A stretch of DNA of 21,793 nucleotides from an uncultured Akkermansia sp. Its GTDB lineage: Bacteria > Verrucomicrobiota > Verrucomicrobiia > Verrucomicrobiales > Akkermansiaceae. Below, one piece after another: positions 1 through 7,337 of this stretch (the first letter of the stretch is position 1; each line of letters begins with the position of its first letter). The DNA is taken from the NCBI GenBank assembly GCA_900766865.1, contig CAAFXA010000521.1:1-21793 (forward strand), written 5' to 3'. The position numbers were made by a program, and so were the translations under genes. The notes under the pieces were generated by a model that was not told the DNA's origin, did not search any database, and saw only the letters and a list, made by a program, of their open reading frames with translations.

Positions 1-53
1 CCCGCCGGCGAGCCGATTTTTGCATATAGGGGAATATCGTTCTCCTGGCTCAT
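1..53 (-). CDS. 5' end of an unidentified protein gene, cut by the window edge
   Basis: Only 17 full codons are visible, reading M-S-Q-E-N-D-I-P-L-Y-A-K-I-G-S-P-A. It follows menE in the same direction after a 39-nt gap, and AAGGG lies 5 nt before the ATG, one of the few Shine-Dalgarno-like sequences in the window. It is probably the next gene of the nadA-midA-menE operon. A menaquinone-pathway product would fit the context, but too little sequence is present to assign a family. Confidence 0.55.
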   Translation of the reverse strand, partial: MSQENDIPLYAKIGSPA

Positions 54-92
54 GAATTCCCTTCAATCGCAGGAAAAAGAGGTCGCAAAGGC

Positions 93-1133
93 TCAGAGAT
101 TGTATACCTGACGCTTAATTTTGCCTGTAGCAGTACGGGGCAGGCTGTCCACATGGCGGACGAGGCGGGGGCGCTGGTAGGCGGGAAGTGCGGAAATGGC
201 GTGGCGCAGGGAGGCTTCTGCGTGCAGCGGGCCCTCCCAGAGCAGGGATACACACTGGCCAAGGATGGCATCTGGCGCCGGTGCTACAAGAAGCGAGAGC
301 CCGGTGGCTGCGGAGAGTTGCTGCTCCACATCCTCTGCCTGGATTTTGATGCCACCGCTGTTGATGACGGAATCCCGGCGCCCCAGAATGCGGAATCTGC
401 CATCCGGTGCTATTTCTGCGAGGTCGTTTGTCTCCAGGTCTGCAATGCCCAAGTGGGTGGCCGAAAGGCAGAGGGTATCCTGCGGCGAAAGGGAAATACT
501 GACACCGGGCAGCGGGGTATACCATTCTGTACGCTCCGGGCCATTGACGCGGCGCAGGGCAATGTGGGACAGGGTTTCCGTCATACCATAGGAGGCAAAC
601 ACGGCAGAGTTTACCTCCTGGAGTTCGCGTTCCAGAGCGGCATCAATAAAGCCGCCTCCCAGCAGAATGCAGCGGACGCGTTCCAGTTGTTCCCTGCCAT
701 TGGGGCGCCGTAGGGTAGTAGCGGCCTGCATGGGCACCAGCGGGGCAAAGTCCACCATCTGGTGCAGCTTTTCCAGGGGGGTGGAGCTCGGGTCTGTCGG
801 CAGAATATCGGCGCCGCTCATCAGGGCTCGTACCACCATCATTTTGCCGGCGATATATTGCAGCGGCAGGCTGAGCAGTACGGTGCTGTGGCGGGTGAGC
901 CCGAATATCTCGCAGCTCAGACGAGCACTGGCACGCATGGCATCTTTCTGCGCCAATATGCTTTGGGGTGTGCCGGTAGAGCCACTGGTGTGCAGCTGCA
1001 TGTACGGCGACTCGTTGTACCATTCCTGCAGGAAATCAGCCAGCGCTGCGTCGAAGCAATCTTTGCCGGAACGCCAGAGGGTGAGATTGGAGGGGGTAAT
1101 CCATTCTCCGTTTATGCAGATGGGCTCAGGCAT
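93..1133 (-). CDS. menE: O-succinylbenzoate--CoA ligase (MenE), short form
   Basis: Adenylate-forming enzyme that activates 2-succinylbenzoate with ATP and CoA in cytoplasmic menaquinone synthesis. The motifs appear in family order: the phosphate-binding loop TSGSTGTPQ near residues 49-57, YGMTET near 181-186, the hinge GRRDSVINSGGIKIQAED near 250-267, and a C-terminal PRTATGKIKR with the catalytic Lys near 337. At about 346 residues it is much shorter than the ~450-500 residue proteobacterial enzyme, with a reduced N-terminal region. The phosphate loop ends in Gln where many relatives have Lys. Its start overlaps the end of midA by 8 nt, which suggests translational coupling. Another acyl-CoA synthetase is possible, but size and motifs favour MenE. 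Confidence 0.88.
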   Translation of the reverse strand: MPEPICINGEWITPSNLTLWRSGKDCFDAALADFLQEWYNESPYMQLHTSGSTGTPQSILAQKDAMRASARLSCEIFGLTRHSTVLLSLPLQYIAGKMMVVRALMSGADILPTDPSSTPLEKLHQMVDFAPLVPMQAATTLRRPNGREQLERVRCILLGGGFIDAALERELQEVNSAVFASYGMTETLSHIALRRVNGPERTEWYTPLPGVSISLSPQDTLCLSATHLGIADLETNDLAEIAPDGRFRILGRRDSVINSGGIKIQAEDVEQQLSAATGLSLLVAPAPDAILGQCVSLLWEGPLHAEASLRHAISALPAYQRPRLVRHVDSLPRTATGKIKRQVYNL

Positions 1134-2124
1134 CGAAACGGTGTTGCAGAAGAACGTTAAAATAATTGCCGGCGCCGGGTATGGCTACCAGGTGGGCTTC
1201 CTCCGGCACGCTTTCGTCTGCCAGTGGCAGCAGGAACTCCCGTTGGCTCATGTATTGCACCACATCACCGGTGCAGCCTTGCGCCAGGGCTATGAGGTCG
1301 GTAAAGTTCACATCGCAAGTGATGTCGCAGTGTCCGGCCAGCGGGGGGAGTTCATCAGCCGACAACAGGGTATGGGCCTTGTACCCGCGCAGGCTTCCCT
1401 GCGGGCGGCGGTAGTACACTTTGTCGTTGGTCTGGCCGTAATCAATGGTCAGCATTGTGCCGCAGTGCCAGTGCTTCTGCCATTCGGCATACCAGGCAAA
1501 GTAACTTTCGTGCACTTCGATAATCTGGCCTTCCTGTGCCCATCTCGCAAAGGCGGAGGACGCCGGCAGCGGGCGGCGATCCGCCTGGCGTATCACCTTG
1601 CCATCCACCACGGCCAGTCCCAGTTCCAACCATTCGCCGCCCTGGTATACAAACTGGCGGGCAGGGAAGGCATCCGGCAACTCGTTGCTGAAGATGAAAG
1701 CCCGGCCATCGGCCTTCTTGAGGGCTTTTTCCACGCTGCTGAGCACGGTGATGGAATGCCCGCCAACCATCCCTTGCAGGTTGCGGAGGGCGCGCGAGCG
1801 GTCTACCATGAGGTAACGGGAGAAAATACGCTCCAGGAGCGTCATGTTGCGGCAGATGGCCATGGCCAGGTCTCCGTTGCCGCCACCTATCTCTATAAGC
1901 GGCAGTCGGCGGCGATGAATTTTGCAGCTTTCTCTCCACTGCTGCACAATGCGCCGCGCCAGAAGGTCGCACATGGTGGCAGAGGTGGAAAAATCGCCCC
2001 GGAAACCGATGTTGCTGATGTTCTTGCTATAGTATCCGCTGGTTTCGTCATAGAGCGCCAGTTCCATGAACTCGGCCATGGAAATCCAGCCCCCGGAGGC
2101 GAGAATGTGAGGTGTGATGTCCAT
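1126..2124 (-). CDS. MidA/NDUFAF7-family SAM-dependent methyltransferase
   Basis: A 332-residue protein of the DUF185/MidA family. The N-terminal family signature is visible: FMELALYDETSGYY near residues 19-32, then GDFSTSATMCDL near 43-54. The SAM-binding glycine-rich loop LIEIGGGNGDLAMA is near 76-89. The mitochondrial homologue NDUFAF7 methylates an arginine of the NDUFS2 subunit during complex I assembly; the bacterial role is less certain. It begins 6 nt after the nadA stop codon and overlaps menE by 8 nt, so it lies inside an operon for NAD and menaquinone synthesis. A role in maturing an NADH:quinone oxidoreductase is inferred from homology and context. The family call is firm; the substrate is not visible. 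Confidence 0.85.
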   Translation of the reverse strand: MDITPHILASGGWISMAEFMELALYDETSGYYSKNISNIGFRGDFSTSATMCDLLARRIVQQWRESCKIHRRRLPLIEIGGGNGDLAMAICRNMTLLERIFSRYLMVDRSRALRNLQGMVGGHSITVLSSVEKALKKADGRAFIFSNELPDAFPARQFVYQGGEWLELGLAVVDGKVIRQADRRPLPASSAFARWAQEGQIIEVHESYFAWYAEWQKHWHCGTMLTIDYGQTNDKVYYRRPQGSLRGYKAHTLLSADELPPLAGHCDITCDVNFTDLIALAQGCTGDVVQYMSQREFLLPLADESVPEEAHLVAIPGAGNYFNVLLQHRFDA

Positions 2125-2130
2125 GTGGCG

Positions 2131-3063
2131 TTACATGGAAAGCTCCAGCATACGCAGCAGCGGCTTTTCGGCACGCAGGCGCAGCTCTTCGGGCACACGC
2201 ACTTCCGGCGTCATGTCGCGCAGGCAGTCGCGGATTTTTGCCAGTGTGTTGAGCTTCATGTATTCACATTCGGCACAGGAGCATTTCTCGGTTCCGACAC
2301 CAATAAACTCTTTGCCGGGCACCAGCTTGCGCAGGCGGTGCAGAATGCCGCTTTCGGTAACAATGATGAAGCGCTCGGCCTCGCTTTCGCGGCAGTAAGG
2401 AATCATCTTCTCAGTGGAGCAGATGTGGTCTGCCAGCAGGCGGATGGGCTCCTGGCACTCCGGGTGGCATACGATGGGCGCATCCGGATACTGGGCTCTC
2501 ACCTCCAGTACCTTGTCGCGGGTGAACTGCTCGTGCACATGGCAGGCTCCATTCCAGAGCGTCATCTCGCGGCCTACCTTGCGGGCCGTCCAGGCGCCCA
2601 GGTTGCGGTCGGGCACAAAAAGGATGGGGCGGTCGGCCGGAGCGGTTTCGATAATACGCTGGGAGTTGCCACTGGTCACAATGACATCTGCCAGAGCTTT
2701 CACCCCGATGGAGCAGTTCACATAGGCCACAACGTAATAATTTTTGTCCTTGTTTTCTGCCAGGAAGGCAGCCAGCTCGTCCGCGGGGCAGCTTTGCTCC
2801 AGCGAACAGGCGGCATTCAGGTCGGGCAGCAGTACCTTGCGTGTGGGGTTGAGGATGCAGGCGGTTTCTGCCATGAAATGCACTCCGCAGAACACAATAA
2901 CATCGCACTCGGCTTCCTGTGCCTTGCGGGCAAGCGCCAGTGAATCTCCCACAAAGTCCGCAATATCCTGAATCTCGGGGCGCTGATAGCTATGCGCCAG
3001 AATAACAGCGTTGCGCTCTTTCCTGAGCTGCTCTATTTCCTGAATCAAATCCGGATTTGACAT
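2131..3063 (-). CDS. nadA: Quinolinate synthase (NadA)
   Basis: Condenses iminoaspartate with dihydroxyacetone phosphate to quinolinate, the committed step of de novo NAD synthesis, using a [4Fe-4S] cluster. The 310-residue length is normal for the family. Three conserved Cys regions are present: Cys86 (DLNAACS), Cys203 (HPECQEP) and Cys266 within CSCAECEYMKLNT, the last also holding Cys261 and Cys263. Other signatures are ILAHSYQRPEIQDIADFVGDS at residues 20-41, YVNCSIGVKALADVIVTS at 114-131 and FVPDRNLG at 149-156. nadB and nadC are not in the window. It has its own strong promoter with the -10 box 6 nt before the ATG, and it leads an operon with midA and menE. Confidence 0.96.
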   Translation of the reverse strand: MSNPDLIQEIEQLRKERNAVILAHSYQRPEIQDIADFVGDSLALARKAQEAECDVIVFCGVHFMAETACILNPTRKVLLPDLNAACSLEQSCPADELAAFLAENKDKNYYVVAYVNCSIGVKALADVIVTSGNSQRIIETAPADRPILFVPDRNLGAWTARKVGREMTLWNGACHVHEQFTRDKVLEVRAQYPDAPIVCHPECQEPIRLLADHICSTEKMIPYCRESEAERFIIVTESGILHRLRKLVPGKEFIGVGTEKCSCAECEYMKLNTLAKIRDCLRDMTPEVRVPEELRLRAEKPLLRMLELSM

Positions 3064-3098
3064 GCGCAGAGACTATCACTCAGCCCCCGTTTTGTCAA
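3064..3098 (-). promoter_or_regulatory. nadA promoter, leaderless geometry
   Basis: On the minus strand TTGACA (93-98 of the 3000s, a consensus -35) is followed by a 17-bp spacer and TAGTCT (3070-3075), preceded by TG as in extended -10 elements. Only 6 nt separate the -10 from the nadA ATG, so transcription should begin at or next to the start codon. The -35 lies 7 bp beyond the uxs stop codon and no terminator is visible between them. Confidence 0.75.
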
Positions 3099-3105
3099 GG
3101 CGAAA

Positions 3106-4059
3106 TTAGGCATTTATGCCGAGTTTTGAGCGGAAATAGTCTATCGTCCTATCCAGTCCGTCATTCAGGCAAATGCCGGGTGCCCAGTCCAGCATCTCGT
3201 GGGCCAGGGATATATCCGGGCGGCGCTGGGTGGGGTCGTCGGCGGGCAGGGGGCGGTGCACCAGTTTGCCGCCGGTGGAGATTTTGCTCAGCACCAAATC
3301 GGCCAGCTGGCGGATGGTGAACTCTCCGGGGTTGCCGATGTTGACGGGGCCGATAAATCCTTTCTCGTTTTCCATCATGCGCACCATGCCTTCGATGAGG
3401 TCGTCAATATACTGGAAGGAGCGTGTCTGCTGTCCTTCGCCATAGATAGTGATGTCCTCCCCGCGCAGAGCCTGGCAGATGAAGTTGGAAACCACGCGAC
3501 CATCTTCCGGGTTCATGTAGGGACCATAGGTGTTGAAGATGCGAATCACTCGGATGTCCACGCCCTCGTGGCGATTGTAGTCGAAGAACAGGCTCTCGGC
3601 GCAGCGCTTGCCCTCATCGTAGCAGGCACGGATGCCGATGGGGTTCACATTGCCGCGGTAGCTCTCCGGCTGAGGGTGCTGAATGGGGTCTCCATAGACC
3701 TCGGACGTGGAGGTCTGCAGAATGCGGGCTCCTTTGCGCTTGGCGAGTTCGAGCATGTTCAGCGCTCCGAGCACGCAGGTCTTGGTGGTGAAGATTGAGC
3801 GGGCTCCCTGGTAGAAAGGTGGTGATGCCGGGCAGGCGAGATTGTAGATGCGGTCGAGCGGTTCCTTGCAATCCCACGGCTCTATGACGTCGTGCTCCAC
3901 GAAGCTGAAGTTGGGGTGCGCGAGCAGGTCCTGTACATTCTCAAGTGAGCCGGTGTAGTTATTGTCCAGGCAGATGACTCGGTGCCCCTCCTGAATGAGG
4001 CGATGGCAGAGGTTCGCTCCGATAAATCCAGTGCCGCCTGTGACGAGTATGTGTTTCAT
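3106..4059 (-). CDS. UDP-glucuronate decarboxylase (UXS-type SDR)
   Basis: Extended short-chain dehydrogenase/reductase that converts UDP-glucuronate to UDP-xylose, a precursor for surface polysaccharide. The NAD-binding GGTGFIG is at residues 8-14, the Ser/Thr motif [10 protein letters not shown] at 116-125, and the catalytic pair in [11 protein letters not shown] is Tyr147/Lys151; GIRxCYDEGKR is typical of UXS. It has 317 residues from the start chosen here. The open frame continues 14 codons upstream, but the Rossmann strand MKHILVTGG starts at this ATG and a promoter -10 box ends 9 nt before it, so the longer form would begin upstream of the promoter. It is transcribed divergently from the TerC gene. 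A related NAD-dependent epimerase is the alternative. Confidence 0.9.
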   Translation of the reverse strand: MKHILVTGGTGFIGANLCHRLIQEGHRVICLDNNYTGSLENVQDLLAHPNFSFVEHDVIEPWDCKEPLDRIYNLACPASPPFYQGARSIFTTKTCVLGALNMLELAKRKGARILQTSTSEVYGDPIQHPQPESYRGNVNPIGIRACYDEGKRCAESLFFDYNRHEGVDIRVIRIFNTYGPYMNPEDGRVVSNFICQALRGEDITIYGEGQQTRSFQYIDDLIEGMVRMMENEKGFIGPVNIGNPGEFTIRQLADLVLSKISTGGKLVHRPLPADDPTQRRPDISLAHEMLDWAPGICLNDGLDRTIDYFRSKLGINA

Positions 4060-4068
4060 GCGAGGTGC

Positions 4069-4097
4069 ATGATAGCAGAAAATGCGGTAGCATGCAA
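4069..4097 (-). promoter_or_regulatory. uxs promoter, near-leaderless geometry
   Basis: On the minus strand TTGCAT (4092-4097), a 17-bp spacer and TATCAT (4069-4074) with a TGC extended -10. Nine nt separate the -10 from the ATG at 4059, giving a predicted leader of 2-4 nt. Confidence 0.65.
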
Positions 4098-4138
4098 GCA
4101 AAGTCTGCCGAAAGCGGTGAAAAATTCAGATGTTGAGC

Positions 4139-4167
4139 TTGCAATCAGAGGCGAAATGTGGTAGGCT
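4139..4167 (+). promoter_or_regulatory. TerC-gene promoter, leaderless geometry
   Basis: TTGCAA (4139-4144), a 17-bp spacer and TAGGCT (4162-4167) with an upstream TGG extended -10. Six nt separate the -10 from the ATG at 4174, leaving no space for a leader. Confidence 0.6.
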
Positions 4168-4173
4168 CGGCGC

Positions 4174-5046
4174 ATGCCTATTGCTGATATACAGACTGCC
4201 TTGGAGCTGGTGTCTCAGAACTGGAGTCTCTTTCTGATGGATGCCGGTATGGTTATTGTGAGTCTTGTGCTCATTGAAGGGTTGCTGTCTGTGGACAACG
4301 CCCTTGGTATTGCCGCCATGGCTTCCCACCTGCCCAAACACCAGCAGAAAGCCGCTCTTCGCTGGGGCTTGATTGGTGCCTATCTGTTCCGTGGTATTGC
4401 TCTGGCTCTTGTTTCCTGGCTCATGCACAATGAGTGGGTTAAGTGGTTTGGTGCAATTTACCTGATTTACCTTGCCTGCGACCACCTGCAGTACAGGAAG
4501 AACCTGGTAGCTCACGAGGACGCCGCCACGGCTGCAGCCAAGACTGCCGGTAAAGGTTTTCTTGCCACTATCTGCAGCATCGAGCTGATGGATCTCTCCC
4601 TCTCCCTGGACAACGTAGTCGCCGCCGTGGGTGTGGTGGCTGGTTCCAAGGGTATTCCCGAGGAGCTGCACATCTGGGTTGTCTGCCTGGGCGTGTTCAT
4701 TGGTATTGCCGCGCTGCGAATTGTGGCCGGTTGGTGTATCGATATCATTGCCCGCCACCCCATTCTGGGCCATGTAGCCTTTGTGCTGGTGGGTTTTGTG
4801 GGCTTTGTGATGACTGTTTCTCTGGTGCTCGAAAGTGCATGGGACATTCACTGGCACATGTCCGTGGGACCCAAGTTTGCCATCATCATCGCCATTGTTG
4901 CCCTGAGCATCTGCTACGAGAAATATGCGGGGCTGCATACTGCACTGCGCCCGCTTGTGGTTAGCTTCCGCTGGTGCTGCACAGCCTTTGCTGTGACCGT
5001 TCACAGCATTCTTACCCCCTGGAAACTTTTCAAAAAGAAAGCATAA
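4174..5046 (+). CDS. TerC-family integral membrane protein (probable metal exporter)
   Basis: A 290-residue polytopic membrane protein of the TerC family, whose characterised members (Alx, MeeF/MeeY) export manganese. The two family signatures are present as an internal repeat: an acidic residue followed by DN in EGLLSVDNAL (Glu35, Asp41, Asn42) and in ELMDLSLSLDNVVAAV (Glu137, Asp146, Asn147). Hydrophobic helices run through most of the chain, with a short charged loop near 105-127. Some relatives are controlled by the Mn-sensing yybP-ykoY riboswitch; no such leader is possible here because the promoter sits 6 nt from the start. Mrp follows after 15 nt. The ion is not predictable from sequence. 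Confidence 0.87.
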   Translation: MPIADIQTALELVSQNWSLFLMDAGMVIVSLVLIEGLLSVDNALGIAAMASHLPKHQQKAALRWGLIGAYLFRGIALALVSWLMHNEWVKWFGAIYLIYLACDHLQYRKNLVAHEDAATAAAKTAGKGFLATICSIELMDLSLSLDNVVAAVGVVAGSKGIPEELHIWVVCLGVFIGIAALRIVAGWCIDIIARHPILGHVAFVLVGFVGFVMTVSLVLESAWDIHWHMSVGPKFAIIIAIVALSICYEKYAGLHTALRPLVVSFRWCCTAFAVTVHSILTPWKLFKKKA

Positions 5047-5054
5047 CATATTAT
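5027..5054 (+). promoter_or_regulatory. Possible mrp promoter inside the end of the TerC gene
   Basis: TTTTCA (5027-5032), a 16-bp spacer and TATTAT (5049-5054). The -10 ends 7 nt before the mrp ATG, again leaderless geometry. The -35 is only a fair match, so read-through from the TerC gene is an alternative. Confidence 0.45.
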
Positions 5055-5061
5055 TGCCGAC

Positions 5062-6135
5062 ATGAGTCAACCTGAATTATCTCCCGCGCTTGTCCGCGCG
5101 GCTCTCACCACGGTTAAATACCCCGGTTTCAGCCGCGATATCGTATCTTTCGGTCTGGTGAAGGACATTACAGTCTCTCCCGAGGGTGCCGTTGTTATCG
5201 AGCTGCTCATTGAGAGTAAGAACGCGGATGTGCCCCGTTTCATTTACGAGAACGTGATGGCTACCGTGAAAGAGCTCCCCGGTGTGAAGAAGCTGGATGT
5301 GAACATCGAGCACCACGCCCCTAAGAGCAACAAGGTCGCCAACAACGATGACCCCGCCGACTGGAAGTCCAGCGTGCCCGGCGTGAAGCACGTTATTGCC
5401 GTGTCCTCCGGTAAGGGAGGTGTGGGTAAGAGCACTGTTTCTGCCAACCTGGCTGTGGCTCTGTCCCGCCTGGGTTACAAGACCGGTCTGCTGGACCTGG
5501 ACATCTACGGGCCCTCTATGGCTCTGATGTTCGGTACCAAGGAGCGCCCCGGCTGCTCGGAGAAGGAGCAGTTCCTGCCGGTGGAAGCTCATGGTGTGAA
5601 GCTCCTTTCCATGGGGCTGATGGTAGATGAAGCCTCCCCCGTGGCCGTGCGTGGCCCGCTGGCTACCCGTTACGTGCAGCAGTTCCTGCGCGATGTGGAG
5701 TGGGGTGGCCTGGATTTCCTTATTCTCGACATGCCTCCGGGTACGGGCGATATTCAGCTGACCATTGTGCAGACGGTGGATTTGGCTGGCGTGGTGGTGG
5801 TGACCACCCCGCAGGAGGTGGCACTTATCGATGCCCGCAAGGCTGTAGGCCTCTTCCAGCGCGTGGAGACGCCTATCCTTGGTATCATCGAGAACATGAG
5901 CTACTTTGTCTGCCCGAGCGATGGCCTTATCTACAATATCTTCGGCGAAGGCGGCGGCGAGCGCGAGGCTCAGAAGCTGGGAGTGCCCCTGCTGGGCCGC
6001 ATTCCGCTGGATATCGAAACTCGCTCCTGCGGCGACGAAGGTGCTCCCGTGGCTCTCAAGGATCCCGGTCAGAGCATGGTGTCCGCTGCCTTCCAGGGCG
6101 TGGCGACCATGCTTGCCAGCGTGCTGGGAGAGTAA
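5062..6135 (+). CDS. apbC: Mrp/ApbC P-loop ATPase, iron-sulfur cluster carrier
   Basis: A 357-residue cytoplasmic ATPase that binds and transfers Fe-S clusters. It has an N-terminal MIP18/DUF59 domain (about 1-85), a deviant Walker A loop SSGKGGVGKST near 115-125, LDLDIYGPSM near 144-153 and the Walker B region LILDMPPGTGD near 220-230. In ApbC and Mrp proteins the C-terminal CxxC carries the cluster, but here the position reads ENMSYFVCPSDG, with Cys284 alone and Asp287 where the second Cys would be. Similar variants occur in other phyla to my knowledge. It sits 15 nt after the TerC gene. The family call is firm. Confidence 0.93.
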   Translation: MSQPELSPALVRAALTTVKYPGFSRDIVSFGLVKDITVSPEGAVVIELLIESKNADVPRFIYENVMATVKELPGVKKLDVNIEHHAPKSNKVANNDDPADWKSSVPGVKHVIAVSSGKGGVGKSTVSANLAVALSRLGYKTGLLDLDIYGPSMALMFGTKERPGCSEKEQFLPVEAHGVKLLSMGLMVDEASPVAVRGPLATRYVQQFLRDVEWGGLDFLILDMPPGTGDIQLTIVQTVDLAGVVVVTTPQEVALIDARKAVGLFQRVETPILGIIENMSYFVCPSDGLIYNIFGEGGGEREAQKLGVPLLGRIPLDIETRSCGDEGAPVALKDPGQSMVSAAFQGVATMLASVLGE

Positions 6136-6151
6136 TTAAAGCGCCCATCAG

Positions 6152-6264
6152 ACGCTGAATGGGCCGGAAAGACGTTTTGCGAATGACGATTGTCTGCGGA
6201 AGCAGAACCGTGCCACTGGCCTCAGGGAGGCTTCCGGCATCGTCATTCGTATATCGTCCAGCGT
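6152..6264. repeat. Nested inverted repeat upstream of the AEC transporter gene
   Basis: Three inverted pairs are nested in the 139-bp mrp-AEC gap: ACGCTG (6152-6157) with CAGCGT (6259-6264), an 11-bp perfect pair CGAATGACGAT (6180-6190) with ATCGTCATTCG (6239-6249), and CGGAAGC (6197-6203) with GCTTCCG (6230-6236). The middle also holds an alternative local hairpin, TCTGC and GCAGA around a GGAA tetraloop (6193-6206). No T tract follows, so it is not an ordinary intrinsic terminator. It could be a structured RNA leader or a decayed palindromic repeat. Confidence 0.7.
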
Positions 6265-6274
6265 TCTTCTTCTC

Positions 6275-7261
6275 ATGTTCCAGGTTATACTAAACTCGTT
6301 TTTGTCCACCATACCTGTTTTTGTGTTTTTCGCGGTCGGCTTCTGGCTGCGGCATAAAAAAGTGGTGGAGCCGCAGCACGATGCGGTGATAACCCGATTG
6401 GCCATGGATGTGGGTTATCCCTGCCTGATTTTCTACAACATCATGAAGTACATGGTGGTGGAGGCAGACACCCGCATTACCTCGCTTGCCTTTTCTGGCC
6501 AGGCGATTGCCTGCGGGTTTGTGGAAATGAGCATTGGCGTGGTAGTGGCCTGGCTGGTAGCACGGATGCTGCACCTGCACATTGGCACGGGCCTGCGCAC
6601 CTTCACCCTCACGGCCGGGGTGCAGAACTACGCCTTTTTTGTGATTCCCATTGTGCACATGCTGTTCAGCTCCCCCGGCGACCCCAGCATGGGCGTGTTG
6701 TTCATCCACAACATGGGGTGCGAGCTTTTTGTGTGGAGTGTGGGAGTCATCCTCATGTGCGGTGGGCTGGGGAATCTGAGCTTTGCCTCGCTTTTCCGCG
6801 GGCCGCTGCTGGCCGTGTGTTTTTCCCTGCTTCTGGCTTGGAGCGGTCTGGGGGAATATGTAGCCGTGGCTCCGGTCATGAAAACGACCGAGATGCTCGG
6901 CTCCATTGCCACCCCCATCTGCCTCATTATTTTCGGCTGCTCTATGTACGACCTCGCGCGCAACTTTACCTGGCAGCCCCGCATGCTCAGTGCCGGTCTG
7001 GTGGCTCGCCTGGGGATAACACCTGCGCTCATTCTGCTGGCTGCCTGGGCTTTGCCGGTGGACCCTCTCATTAAGCGCATTATGGTTATCCAGAGTGCTA
7101 TTCCCAGTGCGGTGATACCGGTTATCATTGCCAAGCGCTTCGGAGGGCGCCCCGAGGTAGGTACGCAGATTCTTCTTTCCACGACAGTGTGCTCCTTCCT
7201 TACACTGCCGATATGGCTGACTCTGGGGAACATCTTTGTGGTGGAGCTGTTGCCGAAATAA
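6275..7261 (+). CDS. AEC-family transporter (auxin efflux carrier type)
   Basis: A 328-residue inner-membrane protein with about ten hydrophobic segments in two halves separated by a central loop, as in the AEC/BART superfamily that includes bacterial malate and other organic acid carriers. Family-like features are the N-terminal LSTIPVFVFFAVGFWLRHK, the segment TLTAGVQNYAFFVIPI near residues 110-125, and the C-terminal MVIQSAIPSAVIPVIIAKRFGG, which matches the usual AEC ending. The substrate cannot be told. It may be read together with mrp or from a weak TATATC -10 at 6250-6255. Confidence 0.85.
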   Translation: MFQVILNSFLSTIPVFVFFAVGFWLRHKKVVEPQHDAVITRLAMDVGYPCLIFYNIMKYMVVEADTRITSLAFSGQAIACGFVEMSIGVVVAWLVARMLHLHIGTGLRTFTLTAGVQNYAFFVIPIVHMLFSSPGDPSMGVLFIHNMGCELFVWSVGVILMCGGLGNLSFASLFRGPLLAVCFSLLLAWSGLGEYVAVAPVMKTTEMLGSIATPICLIIFGCSMYDLARNFTWQPRMLSAGLVARLGITPALILLAAWALPVDPLIKRIMVIQSAIPSAVIPVIIAKRFGGRPEVGTQILLSTTVCSFLTLPIWLTLGNIFVVELLPK

Positions 7262-7299
7262 AGGCGTTGGTTTGTGACACAATTCCACTTTTTTTATGA

Positions 7300-7328
7300 T
7301 GGACAATGCGGGCAGAAGCCCGTATAAT
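7300..7328 (+). promoter_or_regulatory. Promoter of the dynamin-like GTPase gene, near-leaderless
   Basis: TGGACA (7300-7305), a 17-bp spacer and a consensus TATAAT (7323-7328). The -10 ends 9 nt before the ATG at 7338. The longer open frame starting at 7296 would lie upstream of this promoter, so 7338 is the better start. Confidence 0.75.
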
Positions 7329-7337
7329 AGGTGCGCC

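Noticed and set aside
667-2943. Long plus-strand open frame (758 codons) opposite midA and nadA
   Set aside because: It is antisense to two well-recognised genes across their full length, its translation is His/Gly/Val-rich and repetitive with no family resemblance, and it has no promoter or start context. It reflects codon bias on the coding strand.
4060-4173. A Mn-sensing yybP-ykoY riboswitch ahead of the TerC gene
   Set aside because: The promoter leaves no room for a leader, and the conserved helices and loops of that riboswitch are not visible.
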